Assembly (NCBI RefSeq): GCF_000374045.1
Contig: NZ_KB893317.1
Coordinates: forward strand, 1 to 64,000
From: Segetibacter koreensis DSM 18137
GTDB taxonomy: Bacteria; Bacteroidota; Bacteroidia; Chitinophagales; Chitinophagaceae
Length of the DNA: 64,000 nt
Direction: 5' to 3'
Part shown: one piece after another, positions 7,346-15,216 of the stretch
How positions within the stretch are numbered: the first letter of the stretch is position 1
Layout of the letters: every line of letters starts with the position of its first letter
The notes under the pieces: model-generated
The model's input: the letters and a program-made list of their open reading frames with translations, nothing else
What the model was told of the DNA's origin: nothing
Databases searched by the model: none
Position numbers and translations under genes: made by a program

Positions 7346-7355
7346 CATTGTATTG

Positions 7356-7990
7356 TTATACCGGCACTATTGTATAGGTCTTTCCTTTCTGGGTTTTAAA
7401 ATCAATTACGTAGCCTTTGTCGGTGTTAATCTGCTGCAACTTTGCGCTTGGATTTTTTATGTAAGCGGATTTGCCGTAAGCGGTATTTAATGGATTGGGA
7501 TTGTCGCCGGTTGCAGGGGTAGATTTAGTTTCAACCACTTTGACGGGACCAGTTGCTCGTAAACGACAGTTGCCACCTAAAGCAGCATATATCTTGCTTT
7601 GAACAAGCCTGCCATCTTTCCAGTTAATATCAATTGTAAAATTGCCTCTTGCCTTAATGCCTTTTATAGAACCTGTTTGCCAAGCAGCAGGCAACGCTGG
7701 TAGCAATGAAATTTGTCCGTCGTGACTTTGCAAAAGCATTTCGGTAATGCCGGCTGTTGCACCAAAGTTTCCATCAATTTGAAAAGGCGGATGTGCATCA
7801 AAAAGGTTGGGATAAGTGCCACTACCGCCCATCACCTCACGCTTTTCGTTAGGGTCGATATAGGTGAAAGCTGAACTTAGAATTTTATAAGCATGTTCAC
7901 CATCGTGCAACCGTGCCCACCAGTTTATCTTCCACGCCATAGACCAACCAGTACTAACATCGCCACGATGACTGAGCAATTGTTTTGCGA
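7356..7990 (-). pseudogene. 3' remnant of GH95 alpha-L-fucosidase
   Basis: About 210 residues match the C-terminal part of GH95 alpha-1,2-L-fucosidases: RGDVSTGWSMAWKINWWARL, GGTYPNLFDAHPPFQIDGN with GATAGITEML, then LPALPAAWQTGSIKGIKARG. The family's usual length is about 750-800 residues, so the signal peptide and most of the catalytic barrel are missing. The frame stays open to an ATG at 8066, but the first 25 or so residues do not look like GH95 and probably come from foreign sequence joined at about 7990. Together with the beta-helix/F5/8 remnant at 1613-2522, it suggests a former fucose-related sugar-use locus now broken by the island. Confidence 0.8.
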
Positions 7991-8117
7991 AGGAGTTATT
8001 CCTGTCTATATTTTGAACAGGAAATATATAAAAGCACGAAGTAAATTTGAAGTCGCTTCGGCCCAATCCTAAAGGTATTAGGCATGATTTATCACAAAAT
8101 CTTAAAGTGAGCGAGTT

Positions 8118-8357
8118 ATGATGAAGTATAGTGACAAAGCAGTAATGAAGGCTGTTGCAATATGTTACAAACCGTACCTAAAACCGGAAGAAGCTATGAT
8201 TTATTGTAACCTTGGCCGCACTCAGCTTGCGAAGAAATGTGAGGAATATGGCATATTTAAAAATAACAACGGATATTATAAAAAAGAAGACCTTGATCTT
8301 ATATTATCAGCCGCTCCTACAAAATACGATGACGCTGCGAAGAAGCTTAAACTATAA
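8118..8357 (+). CDS. Small helix-turn-helix protein, excisionase-like
   Basis: This 79-residue protein has a central segment, YLKPEEAMIYCNLGRTQLAK then NGYYKKEDLDLIL, that fits the winged-helix form of small excisionase and MerR-type DNA-binding proteins (HTH_17-like): a helix, the recognition helix, and a short wing with Tyr-Tyr-Lys before the last helix. It ends tail to tail with the integrase gene, overlapping it by 6 bases. Position and size suit a recombination directionality factor or element regulator. A start three bases later (second Met) is equally possible. The family is inferred from pattern only. Confidence 0.65.
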   Translation: MMKYSDKAVMKAVAICYKPYLKPEEAMIYCNLGRTQLAKKCEEYGIFKNNNGYYKKEDLDLILSAAPTKYDDAAKKLKL

Positions 8358-9401
8358 AGTAGGAAGCTTCTTAATAGCTTCTTTAGCACTATCCTGCAAG
8401 TACCTTTTATAAGTTTGTTGAACATATTTTGTTGTCGTATGACCAAGCATACCTGCAACGGTTGCCAGATCAATACCTTTTTGTTGAAGTAAAACAGAAA
8501 AACTGTGGCGAGCACAGTGCCAGGTAATGTGCTTGTCCAGTTTAGCATCCAATGCCCATTTACCCAAAACTTTGTTTGCACCGTCCTGAGTCGGCAAATG
8601 AAAAACGAAACCTTCTTTTCTTTCACCCGCTATTTGTAAGGCTATTTCATGTAACGGTACTTCAAGCCGTACACCCGTTTTAACTTGTACGAGTACAATA
8701 GAATGTTCCTTAACATTTTCCCACTTTAAAGGCTTGACGTCTGCCCATCGCAATCCTGTATACAGAGAAAAAACAAAGCCTTTTTTTACTTCGTAATTGG
8801 TGCATGGGGTGTTCATCAATCTAATATAATCGTCTTCTGTGAGGATCTCTTTTAGGTGTTTGTTTTTATTTGACTTGGCAACTACATCTTCTGATGGATT
8901 GATTCTGAAATATCCATCTTTTTTTGCAGCTTTTAACACGCGTTTAAAGCGCATAAAGTAGTTAGCGGGAGTTTCCCCATTATATTTTATTAGCAAATAG
9001 TTTCGAAATCCTTCGCACAAATTTTCGGTAATATCAATGGCAGAAATAAAATCTTTCTTAAGAAAGTTCTTGAACGCCGTAAGGCTCGTTTCTAAATGTC
9101 GGTTTCCAGCCTTTCGGTTCGCCTTGATATAATCAGAATAGTAATCCAGGAAGTTTGCTTTGAGTTTATGCTGCGGAACGTATGAAGAATTTATTGATTG
9201 CTGGTCGAGCACCATCTGCGACCTCTTCGTATCCAGAATTATAAGCGCTTCTTTATTATGGTTTTTCTCTACCTGATTCCTTGGCTTTATCCAACTAAAA
9301 ATTCCAGTAGCTTTCCGTTGCCCGGTGGACTTACCCCATTCTAAATAGTACCAAAGCTTTTTATTGTCTCTCGACGGCTTGGACGAAATATTTATATTCA
9401 T
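8352..9401 (-). CDS. Tyrosine recombinase (integrase)
   Basis: This 349-residue site-specific recombinase has an Arm/SAM-like N-terminal part (DYYSDYIKANRKAGNRHLETS) and an intact catalytic domain. The domain holds Arg in YTGLRWADV, Lys in VQVKTG, HxxR in HCARHSFSVLLQQ, His in LGHTT and the nucleophile Tyr in QQTYKRYL. The ATG at 9401 is chosen because the longer frame would run back through the tRNA gene. The gene sits 154 bases from the 3' end of tRNA-Leu(CAG), a classic attB position, so it probably integrates at that tRNA. It resembles recombinases of Bacteroidota integrative elements rather than XerC or XerD. Confidence 0.9.
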   Translation of the reverse strand: MNINISSKPSRDNKKLWYYLEWGKSTGQRKATGIFSWIKPRNQVEKNHNKEALIILDTKRSQMVLDQQSINSSYVPQHKLKANFLDYYSDYIKANRKAGNRHLETSLTAFKNFLKKDFISAIDITENLCEGFRNYLLIKYNGETPANYFMRFKRVLKAAKKDGYFRINPSEDVVAKSNKNKHLKEILTEDDYIRLMNTPCTNYEVKKGFVFSLYTGLRWADVKPLKWENVKEHSIVLVQVKTGVRLEVPLHEIALQIAGERKEGFVFHLPTQDGANKVLGKWALDAKLDKHITWHCARHSFSVLLQQKGIDLATVAGMLGHTTTKYVQQTYKRYLQDSAKEAIKKLPTL

Positions 9402-9405
9402 ATTA

Positions 9406-9413
9406 CAAATATA
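9406..9413 (-). promoter_or_regulatory. -7 box immediately before the integrase start
   Basis: The minus strand reads TATATTTG ending only four bases before the ATG at 9401. If used, transcription would begin close to or at the start codon and give a nearly leaderless message. No TTTG occurs at the standard distance, so strength is doubtful. Confidence 0.4.
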
Positions 9414-9503
9414 AAAAAGTGTTCGCCAACCTGTTCGCCGTTTGTTCGCCATAATAGGAGGTAGAAAGCGAAAAAAAGCGGTAAAAAATGACGAACGGGA
9501 AAC

Positions 9504-9548
9504 AAAAAACCCTTGTAAATCAATGATATTCAAAGAAGTACAAGGGTT
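9504..9548 (-). terminator. Intrinsic terminator of tRNA-Leu
   Basis: On the minus strand a 10-bp stem (AACCCTTGTA / TACAAGGGTT, 9539-9548 with 9508-9517) is followed by six T residues. It begins seven bases after the tRNA 3' end and precedes the integrase gene. Confidence 0.75.
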
Positions 9549-9554
9549 ATCAAG

Positions 9555-9638
9555 TGCCCAAGACTGGATTCGAACCAGCACATCCTTTCGAACGCTGCGA
9601 CCTGAACACAGTGCGTCTACCAATTTCGCCACTTGGGC
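9555..9638 (-). tRNA. tRNA-Leu (anticodon CAG)
   Basis: The minus strand gives an 84-nt class II tRNA. The acceptor arm GCCCAAG pairs with CTTGGGC plus discriminator A; the D arm holds AATTGGTAGAC; the anticodon stem CTGTG/CGCAG has the loop TTCAGGT (anticodon CAG). A variable arm is present, and the T arm reads CTGGTTCGAATCCAG. CCA is not encoded. The 3' end faces the integrase and is the likely attachment site. No second copy of the 3' end is visible to the left inside the window. Confidence 0.95.
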
Positions 9639-9668
9639 AGTCTTTTTATTCTAAAACTGCAGAAGCTG

Positions 9669-9699
9669 CAAATATAGAAAAAGATATAGCAAACTCAAA
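9669..9699 (-). promoter_or_regulatory. Consensus Bacteroidota promoter of tRNA-Leu
   Basis: The minus strand has TTTG (9699-9696), exactly 19 bases, then TATATTTG (9676-9669). This fits the primary sigma consensus TTTG-N19-TAnnTTTG. The tRNA 5' end lies 31 bases beyond the box. Confidence 0.8.
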
Positions 9700-9833
9700 T
9701 AACCTTTGATGCAAGACCTTCTATGTCTTAGGTATCTCGCCTGCCACACAAATAATGGCACTGCCCCATGGCAATATTATTGCATCTTACATTTCAAAAT
9801 TATTGCTTTTAATTAATTTTTAATCATACTAAT

Positions 9834-10151
9834 ATGGAACTAAGTAAAGACCAGTTTCCTGTTGTTGTTCAGGCTTTCGAAATTACTGACAATAAAGAGT
9901 TTTTTGTGGCTGAACAAGTGGTTAACAGCCAGGCAGAAGTGGAAACCTTTTCAACCCGCTACTCAGGTAAAGTGATTAAAGCAAGAGCATTAAATTCAAC
10001 AGAAGTTAACCAAAACAGAACTGTATATTCAAAACAGCGAAAAACCCCGATCGGTACTATTTTGCTGATAATACTTATTATTATTATTGTTTTAATAGCT
10101 ATTGGTTATTATACAGGTTGGATACAAAAAACGTTTGGAATAGGTATGTAA
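9834..10151 (+). CDS. Small protein with C-terminal membrane anchor
   Basis: This 105-residue protein is soluble for residues 1-70 (MELSKDQFPVVVQAFEITDN onward, no recognised domain), then has one strongly hydrophobic helix at about 73-93 (TILLIILIIIIVLIAIGYY) and a short tail, GWIQKTFGIGM. With no N-terminal signal it is probably inserted tail-first or as a single-pass inner-membrane protein. It stands alone between tRNA-Leu and smc. I do not recognise a function. Confidence 0.6.
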   Translation: MELSKDQFPVVVQAFEITDNKEFFVAEQVVNSQAEVETFSTRYSGKVIKARALNSTEVNQNRTVYSKQRKTPIGTILLIILIIIIVLIAIGYYTGWIQKTFGIGM

Positions 10152-10553
10152 TTAGTTTATATAAAGTGCGATGAGTGTAAAAAAATTATGTTCTTTTCAC
10201 TTGATCATTATTTATAAAACGTACTAATTGAAATATATTCTTATCTTATCCCAATATTAATGCATCTGCATTTATAAATATTCTTGCCTAATTTTGTTTC
10301 TATAAGTCATGGTTGCTGTAAAGTCAGAACCTGCTTCTTAAAAATAATGTATCTAAGGAGGGCTAAAAAGATTAGTTTATAATTTTTTTAGTATAAAAGG
10401 ACAACTATTCATCTTAAAGAGAAATGTAAAATTCAGGAGCAACTGTAGAAATATTAAGTTCAGCCTTTCTATCCACAACCTTTTCACACTCTTTTTTTCA
10501 TATTTCGATTCCCAAGGCATTTGAACTAAGTTCGCAGTTATAAATTGTGTGAA
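10152..10553. other. Noncoding stretch before smc
   Basis: About 400 AT-rich bases without a supportable frame. No clear TAnnTTTG box or strong hairpin was found. It must contain the smc promoter. Confidence 0.5.
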
Positions 10554-13500
10554 GTGAGATTAAAGTCATTAGAAATCAAGGGGTTTAAGAGTTTTGCCGA
10601 TAAAACGGTGGTGAACTTTGACGAGGGTATTACCGGAATCATTGGACCGAACGGTTGCGGCAAGAGCAATATTATTGACAGTATCAGGTGGGTTATTGGC
10701 GAGCAAAAGATTAGTGCGTTGCGAAGCGAAAACCTTGAGGCGTTGGTTTTTAACGGCAGCCGAACACGTAGTGCAAGCGGTCTTGCTGAGGTAAGCCTGA
10801 CTTTTGAGAATACAAAAAACCTTCTGCCAACAGAATTCAGCACCGTAACTGTAACTCGTAAATTTTATAAAAATGGCGACAGTGAGTATCGCTTGAACGA
10901 TGTTAGTTGTCGTATGAAAGATATTCATAACCTTTTTATGGATACGGGTGTAAGTACCGACAGTTATGCTATTATAGAATTGGGGATGGTCGACGATATC
11001 ATTCGTGATAAGGAAAACAGCCGCCGGCGTATGCTAGAGCAGGCGGCCGGTATTACCATTTACAAAACCCGTAAAAAAGAGGCGAAGGCAAAATTGGATG
11101 CCACCGAGGGAGACCTTAATCGTATAGAGGATTTATTGTTTGAAATCAATAATCAGTTAAAAACTCTTGAGAACCAGGCGAAAAAGGCGGAGAAGTACTA
11201 CGAGATAAAGAAGGATTATAAAGAGATCTCTGTCGAGTTGGCAAAGGCTTCGCTGGAAGGTTTTAATGATACTTACCGGGAACTAAACGAACAACAGGAA
11301 ACTGAGACAGACAAAAAAATACGTCTTGAGGCAGAGATTGCTACTGAAGAAGCAGTAATTGAACAGGAAAAAGTAGGTTTTATTGAGAAAGAAAGAGCGT
11401 TGCAAAGTTTGCAGCACGAGTTTAACGACCTGGTGCAGAAGCTCAGAACGCATGAAAATGAAAAGAAACTTGCGACGCAAAAGCTGCAATACCTTAAGGA
11501 AAAGGAAAGCAGTATTAAAGCGTTTCTTGAAAGAGCGCAAGGTCAGTTAATTGGTATTGATGAATCAATTGAGTTTACTGTACAACAGTTAAGTGACGAG
11601 GAAGGAAAGCTCGGTAACCTTCAGCAGCAGTTGGATGAGATGAAAATGGATGTAGCGGTTAAACGCCAGGTGTTTGATGACAAACGTGTCACGATCGACC
11701 AGTTGCGCCGACAATACCAGGAGATTCAACGGAAACAGTTTGATGCAGAAAAGAAAGTGGCGGTTGCTGATGCATCTATTCAAAACCTTCAAAGGGGGTT
11801 GACGCAATTGAATGATGAAAGGCAACAGCGTGAAGGCCAGTTGAAACAATTGGAAGAACAACGCATTGATAAAGAGCATGAATTGGAGGATAAGAGGGTA
11901 GATCTCCGCCAATTGCAGGAGCAGCATGAAGCTACAAAGCAGCAGATCCTTGAGACACAGCAAAAGATGGAAGGGTTACGTAACAAACTTGCTGAGGAAA
12001 ACCGCAAGCTGGATGCAAAACGCAACGAACACGCTTTACTGAAGAGTTTGATTGACAAAATGGAAGGCTACCCGGAGAGTGTAAAGTTTCTGCACAAAAA
12101 CCCAAAATGGAATCATACCTCGCCTATTCTGTCGGATATTATCTACGTAAAAGAAGAATATCGTGCGGCAGTTGAAAATGTTCTTGAGCCTTATCTTAAT
12201 TATTACGTAGTAAATGACCTCGAAGAAGGTATGCAGGCCGTTTATCTTTTAGATGCGAATCAAAAAGGCAAAGCAAATTTCTTTTTGTTAGATAGCGTTA
12301 ATAATTATAAAAAAGTCGAAGAGCATCAACCTGCAAATACTATACGTGCGCTTGACCTCATTGAGGTAGAAGATAAATATAAGCACCTTGCTGAATACCT
12401 TTTGTGCAATGTTTACATTGCCGAAGGAGAAGACGCATTGCAGGACAGCAACGGCAGTATCGTTCTTGAAAAGCACGGCAAGTTTGTAAAAGGAAAGTTT
12501 TCATTAAGCGGTGGAAGTGTAGGCTTGTTTGAAGGAAAGAAAATAGGTCGTGCTAAAAACCTGGAAAAATTACATGAACAAATAGTTGCACAGGAAGCGG
12601 TTGTTAATGGTTTAAAAGCTGATATACAGGCCCGGCACAATGAAGTGATTGTTTACAACGACCAGTTAAAAGAGAATGTTATCAAACAAACTCAACAGGA
12701 AATAAACAACCTTACTAACCAATTGTTTGCATTGCAGAATAAGATTGAAAATTTTAATGCGATGCAAAACAGTAGTAAGAAAAAGCTGGATGAACTGGAA
12801 GAAAACCTTGAGGTTAACCAGGATTCCATTGCTGATGTGAGAGAGCAACTTACTAACCTGAATGAGCAGTTGCAGAGTTCTGCCAATGACATGAAGCTGC
12901 AAGAACAGGATTATAAGCTAGCCGAACAGGATTATAGCGAAGTGAACAGGCAGTTCAATGAAAGCAATCTTCAGTTTACCCGTCAGCAAAGTAAAATATC
13001 TGCTTTAAAAACAGAGCTCCAATTCAAGCGCAACCAGTTAAATGATTTAAACCAGCAAATTGGGAATAATGAGATTCAATTAAAAGAGGCAACAAACAAC
13101 ATAGCTGAAAATGAAGCAACATTAAATGATAATGATGAATTTCTTGTCAATTTAATGAGAATGAAAGATGATGAAGAGAAAAAGCTGAATGAGGCAGACC
13201 AGGCTTATTACAACCTGCGGAATGCGCTCGGTGGTAAGGAAAGTGAGTTACGTCATAAAGTAAAAAGCAAGGAAATAATTGACCATATTCTTACCGAAAT
13301 AAAAGACAAGCTCAACGAATTAAAGCTTCAGCTTGCTGGTATGAAGGAAAGGCTGAACGTAGAGTTTAAGATAAACCTCGATCAAATTATTGATCAGCCT
13401 CGTTCGACCGAAACCCCTGTTCCTGATTTGGAGGCTGCCTCGGAGAGAATGAAGAAGAGGCTTGAAAATATGGGAGAGGTGAACCCGACGGCCATTGAAG

Positions 13501-14111
13501 CCTTCCAGGAAATGAAGAAACGGTATGACTTTATCGTCGAGCAGAAGAACGACCTTGTGAATGCAAAAGACAGCTTATTACAGACAATCCAGGAAGTAGA
13601 AACTACAGCCAACCAAAAGTTTTTAGATACATTTAACCAGGTAAGGGAGAATTTTCAGAAGGTATTCAAATCGCTGTTTACAGAAGAAGATCAGGGTGAT
13701 TTGATTCTTGTTGACCCATCTAATATTGCTGAAAGTGGCATTGATATTATTGCAAAACCCAAAGGCAAACGGCCAAGCAGCATTGGTCAGTTGAGTGGGG
13801 GAGAAAAGACTTTAACGGCAACCGCGCTGTTGTTTTCTATCTACCTGATTAAACCTGCTCCTTTTTGTATCCTCGATGAAGTAGATGCGCCATTGGATGA
13901 TGCAAATGTGGGCAAGTTCACTAAAATGATACAGCAGTTTAGTGAGAACTCACAGTTCATTATTGTCACTCATAATAAACAGACAATGAGTACGGTAGAT
14001 GTAATTTACGGTGTGACTATGCAGGAGCCGGGCGTAAGTAAGCTGGTACCCGTTGATTTTAGGGGATTGGTAGATACGCCTGCCTCTACAAAAAAGGTTA
14101 CGGTAGGATAA
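10554..14111 (+). CDS. smc: Chromosome segregation protein SMC
   Basis: This 1185-residue condensin ATPase, a dimer that loops and organises DNA with ScpA and ScpB, has all expected parts. Walker A GPNGCGKS is at 31-38, a long coiled coil runs from about 170 to 500, the hinge spans about 505-665 (GYPESVKFLHKNPKW onward), and a second coiled coil runs to about 1000. The signature LSGGEKTL is near 1080 and Walker B FCILDEVDAP near 1104. I chose the GTG at 10554 because it gives the family N-terminus MRLKSLEIKGFKSFADKT; a TTG nine bases upstream adds three residues not usual for SMC. The scp genes are not adjacent. Confidence 0.95.
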   Translation: MRLKSLEIKGFKSFADKTVVNFDEGITGIIGPNGCGKSNIIDSIRWVIGEQKISALRSENLEALVFNGSRTRSASGLAEVSLTFENTKNLLPTEFSTVTVTRKFYKNGDSEYRLNDVSCRMKDIHNLFMDTGVSTDSYAIIELGMVDDIIRDKENSRRRMLEQAAGITIYKTRKKEAKAKLDATEGDLNRIEDLLFEINNQLKTLENQAKKAEKYYEIKKDYKEISVELAKASLEGFNDTYRELNEQQETETDKKIRLEAEIATEEAVIEQEKVGFIEKERALQSLQHEFNDLVQKLRTHENEKKLATQKLQYLKEKESSIKAFLERAQGQLIGIDESIEFTVQQLSDEEGKLGNLQQQLDEMKMDVAVKRQVFDDKRVTIDQLRRQYQEIQRKQFDAEKKVAVADASIQNLQRGLTQLNDERQQREGQLKQLEEQRIDKEHELEDKRVDLRQLQEQHEATKQQILETQQKMEGLRNKLAEENRKLDAKRNEHALLKSLIDKMEGYPESVKFLHKNPKWNHTSPILSDIIYVKEEYRAAVENVLEPYLNYYVVNDLEEGMQAVYLLDANQKGKANFFLLDSVNNYKKVEEHQPANTIRALDLIEVEDKYKHLAEYLLCNVYIAEGEDALQDSNGSIVLEKHGKFVKGKFSLSGGSVGLFEGKKIGRAKNLEKLHEQIVAQEAVVNGLKADIQARHNEVIVYNDQLKENVIKQTQQEINNLTNQLFALQNKIENFNAMQNSSKKKLDELEENLEVNQDSIADVREQLTNLNEQLQSSANDMKLQEQDYKLAEQDYSEVNRQFNESNLQFTRQQSKISALKTELQFKRNQLNDLNQQIGNNEIQLKEATNNIAENEATLNDNDEFLVNLMRMKDDEEKKLNEADQAYYNLRNALGGKESELRHKVKSKEIIDHILTEIKDKLNELKLQLAGMKERLNVEFKINLDQIIDQPRSTETPVPDLEAASERMKKRLENMGEVNPTAIEAFQEMKKRYDFIVEQKNDLVNAKDSLLQTIQEVETTANQKFLDTFNQVRENFQKVFKSLFTEEDQGDLILVDPSNIAESGIDIIAKPKGKRPSSIGQLSGGEKTLTATALLFSIYLIKPAPFCILDEVDAPLDDANVGKFTKMIQQFSENSQFIIVTHNKQTMSTVDVIYGVTMQEPGVSKLVPVDFRGLVDTPASTKKVTVG

Positions 14112-14153
14112 TAAAAAGCAGCTGGTTGGGTAATATTGTCAAACGCTGGGTGA

Positions 14154-15023
14154 ATGATAGAAAATTATAGTAAAAAAATTGACTTGATAGAATGCCCACG
14201 TGATGCAATGCAGGGCTGGAAATCTTTTATTCCAACTAAAAAAAAGGTTCAATATTTAACCAGCTTGTTAAAGGTTGGGTTTCATACGCTTGATTGTGGC
14301 AGTTTTGTATCTCCAAAAGCAATTCCTCAAATGGCTGATACAAAGGAAGTAATAAGCCAATTGTCTTTAGAAGGCATAAAAACAAAATTGCTTGTAATTG
14401 TTGCTAATCTTCGTGGCGCCCAGGAAGCGGTTACATATGATAATATAACTTACCTCGGTTTCCCTTTTTCTATCTCCCCAACCTTTCAATTACGAAATGC
14501 AAACAGCACGATTGAAGAAAGTGTACAAAGAGTAGATGACATACAAAACCTTTGCTTTAAAAATAATAAGCAGTTGGTTGTTTACCTCAGCATGGGCTTC
14601 GGCAATCCCTACGGGGATGAGTACAATGATGAAATATTATTGTATTGGGCTGATGAAATGGTAAAAAGAGATATTGGGATTATATCACTTGCGGATACGG
14701 TAGGAGTGGCAACTCCCGGCCAGATTGATTTTGCATTAAATACATTAATACCAACATATCCACAAGCTACATTTGGAGTGCACCTGCATTCAACCACTGC
14801 TAACTGGTTACAAAAACTGGAAGCTGCTGTAGCCGCAGGATGTAAAAGATTTGATGGCGCTCTAAGAGGTATTGGCGGTTGCCCTATGGCCTCTGACGAC
14901 CTTGTCGGAAATATGAATACAGAATGGATGATTGATTATTTTAAAAATTACAATTTACTTCCTTCCATCAATGAAGAAGCTATGCATGAATCTTTGAGAT
15001 TAGCGGAAGAAATATTTGTATAA
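14154..15023 (+). CDS. Hydroxymethylglutaryl-CoA lyase-like protein
   Basis: This 289-residue TIM-barrel enzyme of the HMGL-like family splits HMG-CoA to acetoacetate and acetyl-CoA in leucine breakdown. The N-terminal metal- and substrate-binding motif reads ECPRDAMQGW (the general form is EVGPRDGLQ); Arg and Asp are kept. Further motifs are SLADTVGVATP, the metal ligands in GVHLHST, and the signature DGALRGIGGCPMA with the catalytic-loop Cys. I recall the ECPRDAMQG form in other Bacteroidota enzymes, so it is probably a lineage variant. It starts 42 bases after smc and may be co-transcribed. A relative acting on another acyl-CoA cannot be excluded. Confidence 0.85.
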   Translation: MIENYSKKIDLIECPRDAMQGWKSFIPTKKKVQYLTSLLKVGFHTLDCGSFVSPKAIPQMADTKEVISQLSLEGIKTKLLVIVANLRGAQEAVTYDNITYLGFPFSISPTFQLRNANSTIEESVQRVDDIQNLCFKNNKQLVVYLSMGFGNPYGDEYNDEILLYWADEMVKRDIGIISLADTVGVATPGQIDFALNTLIPTYPQATFGVHLHSTTANWLQKLEAAVAAGCKRFDGALRGIGGCPMASDDLVGNMNTEWMIDYFKNYNLLPSINEEAMHESLRLAEEIFV

Positions 15024-15083
15024 TAAACTGCGCTTTTGTCGCTTTATTTCTTCGCTATAATAAAAATAAAAATTTGCATTATA

Positions 15084-15116
15084 AATGTTTAAAAGCTATT
15101 TCAGCTTTTAAACATT
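15084..15116. terminator. Hairpin after the HMG-CoA lyase gene
   Basis: A perfect 14-bp inverted repeat (AATGTTTAAAAGCT at 15084-15097 with 15103-15116) has a 5-base loop. There is no T-run after it, so its terminator activity is uncertain. It separates the lyase gene from the amidohydrolase promoter. Confidence 0.5.
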
Positions 15117-15156
15117 ACCGACCTCCTTTACACAGGTATCAAAACCTTCCCCTGCC

Positions 15157-15164
15157 TATCTTTG
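15157..15164 (+). promoter_or_regulatory. -7 box of the amidohydrolase gene
   Basis: TATCTTTG matches TAnnTTTG and lies 52 bases before the ATG at 15217. No perfect -33 TTTG is seen. Confidence 0.45.
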
Positions 15165-15216
15165 GGCAGCGTGTCCTGCATTTTTTTTTAAAATTTTAAC
15201 CTCTTTAATGTTATTT

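Noticed and set aside
9402-9632. Longer integrase beginning inside the tRNA gene
   Set aside because: The added 77 residues are translation of the tRNA and its terminator.
14154-15023. HMG-CoA lyase with an abnormal active-site motif
   Set aside because: ECPRDAMQG is, as far as I recall, the usual form in Bacteroidota, so it was not reported as an anomaly.
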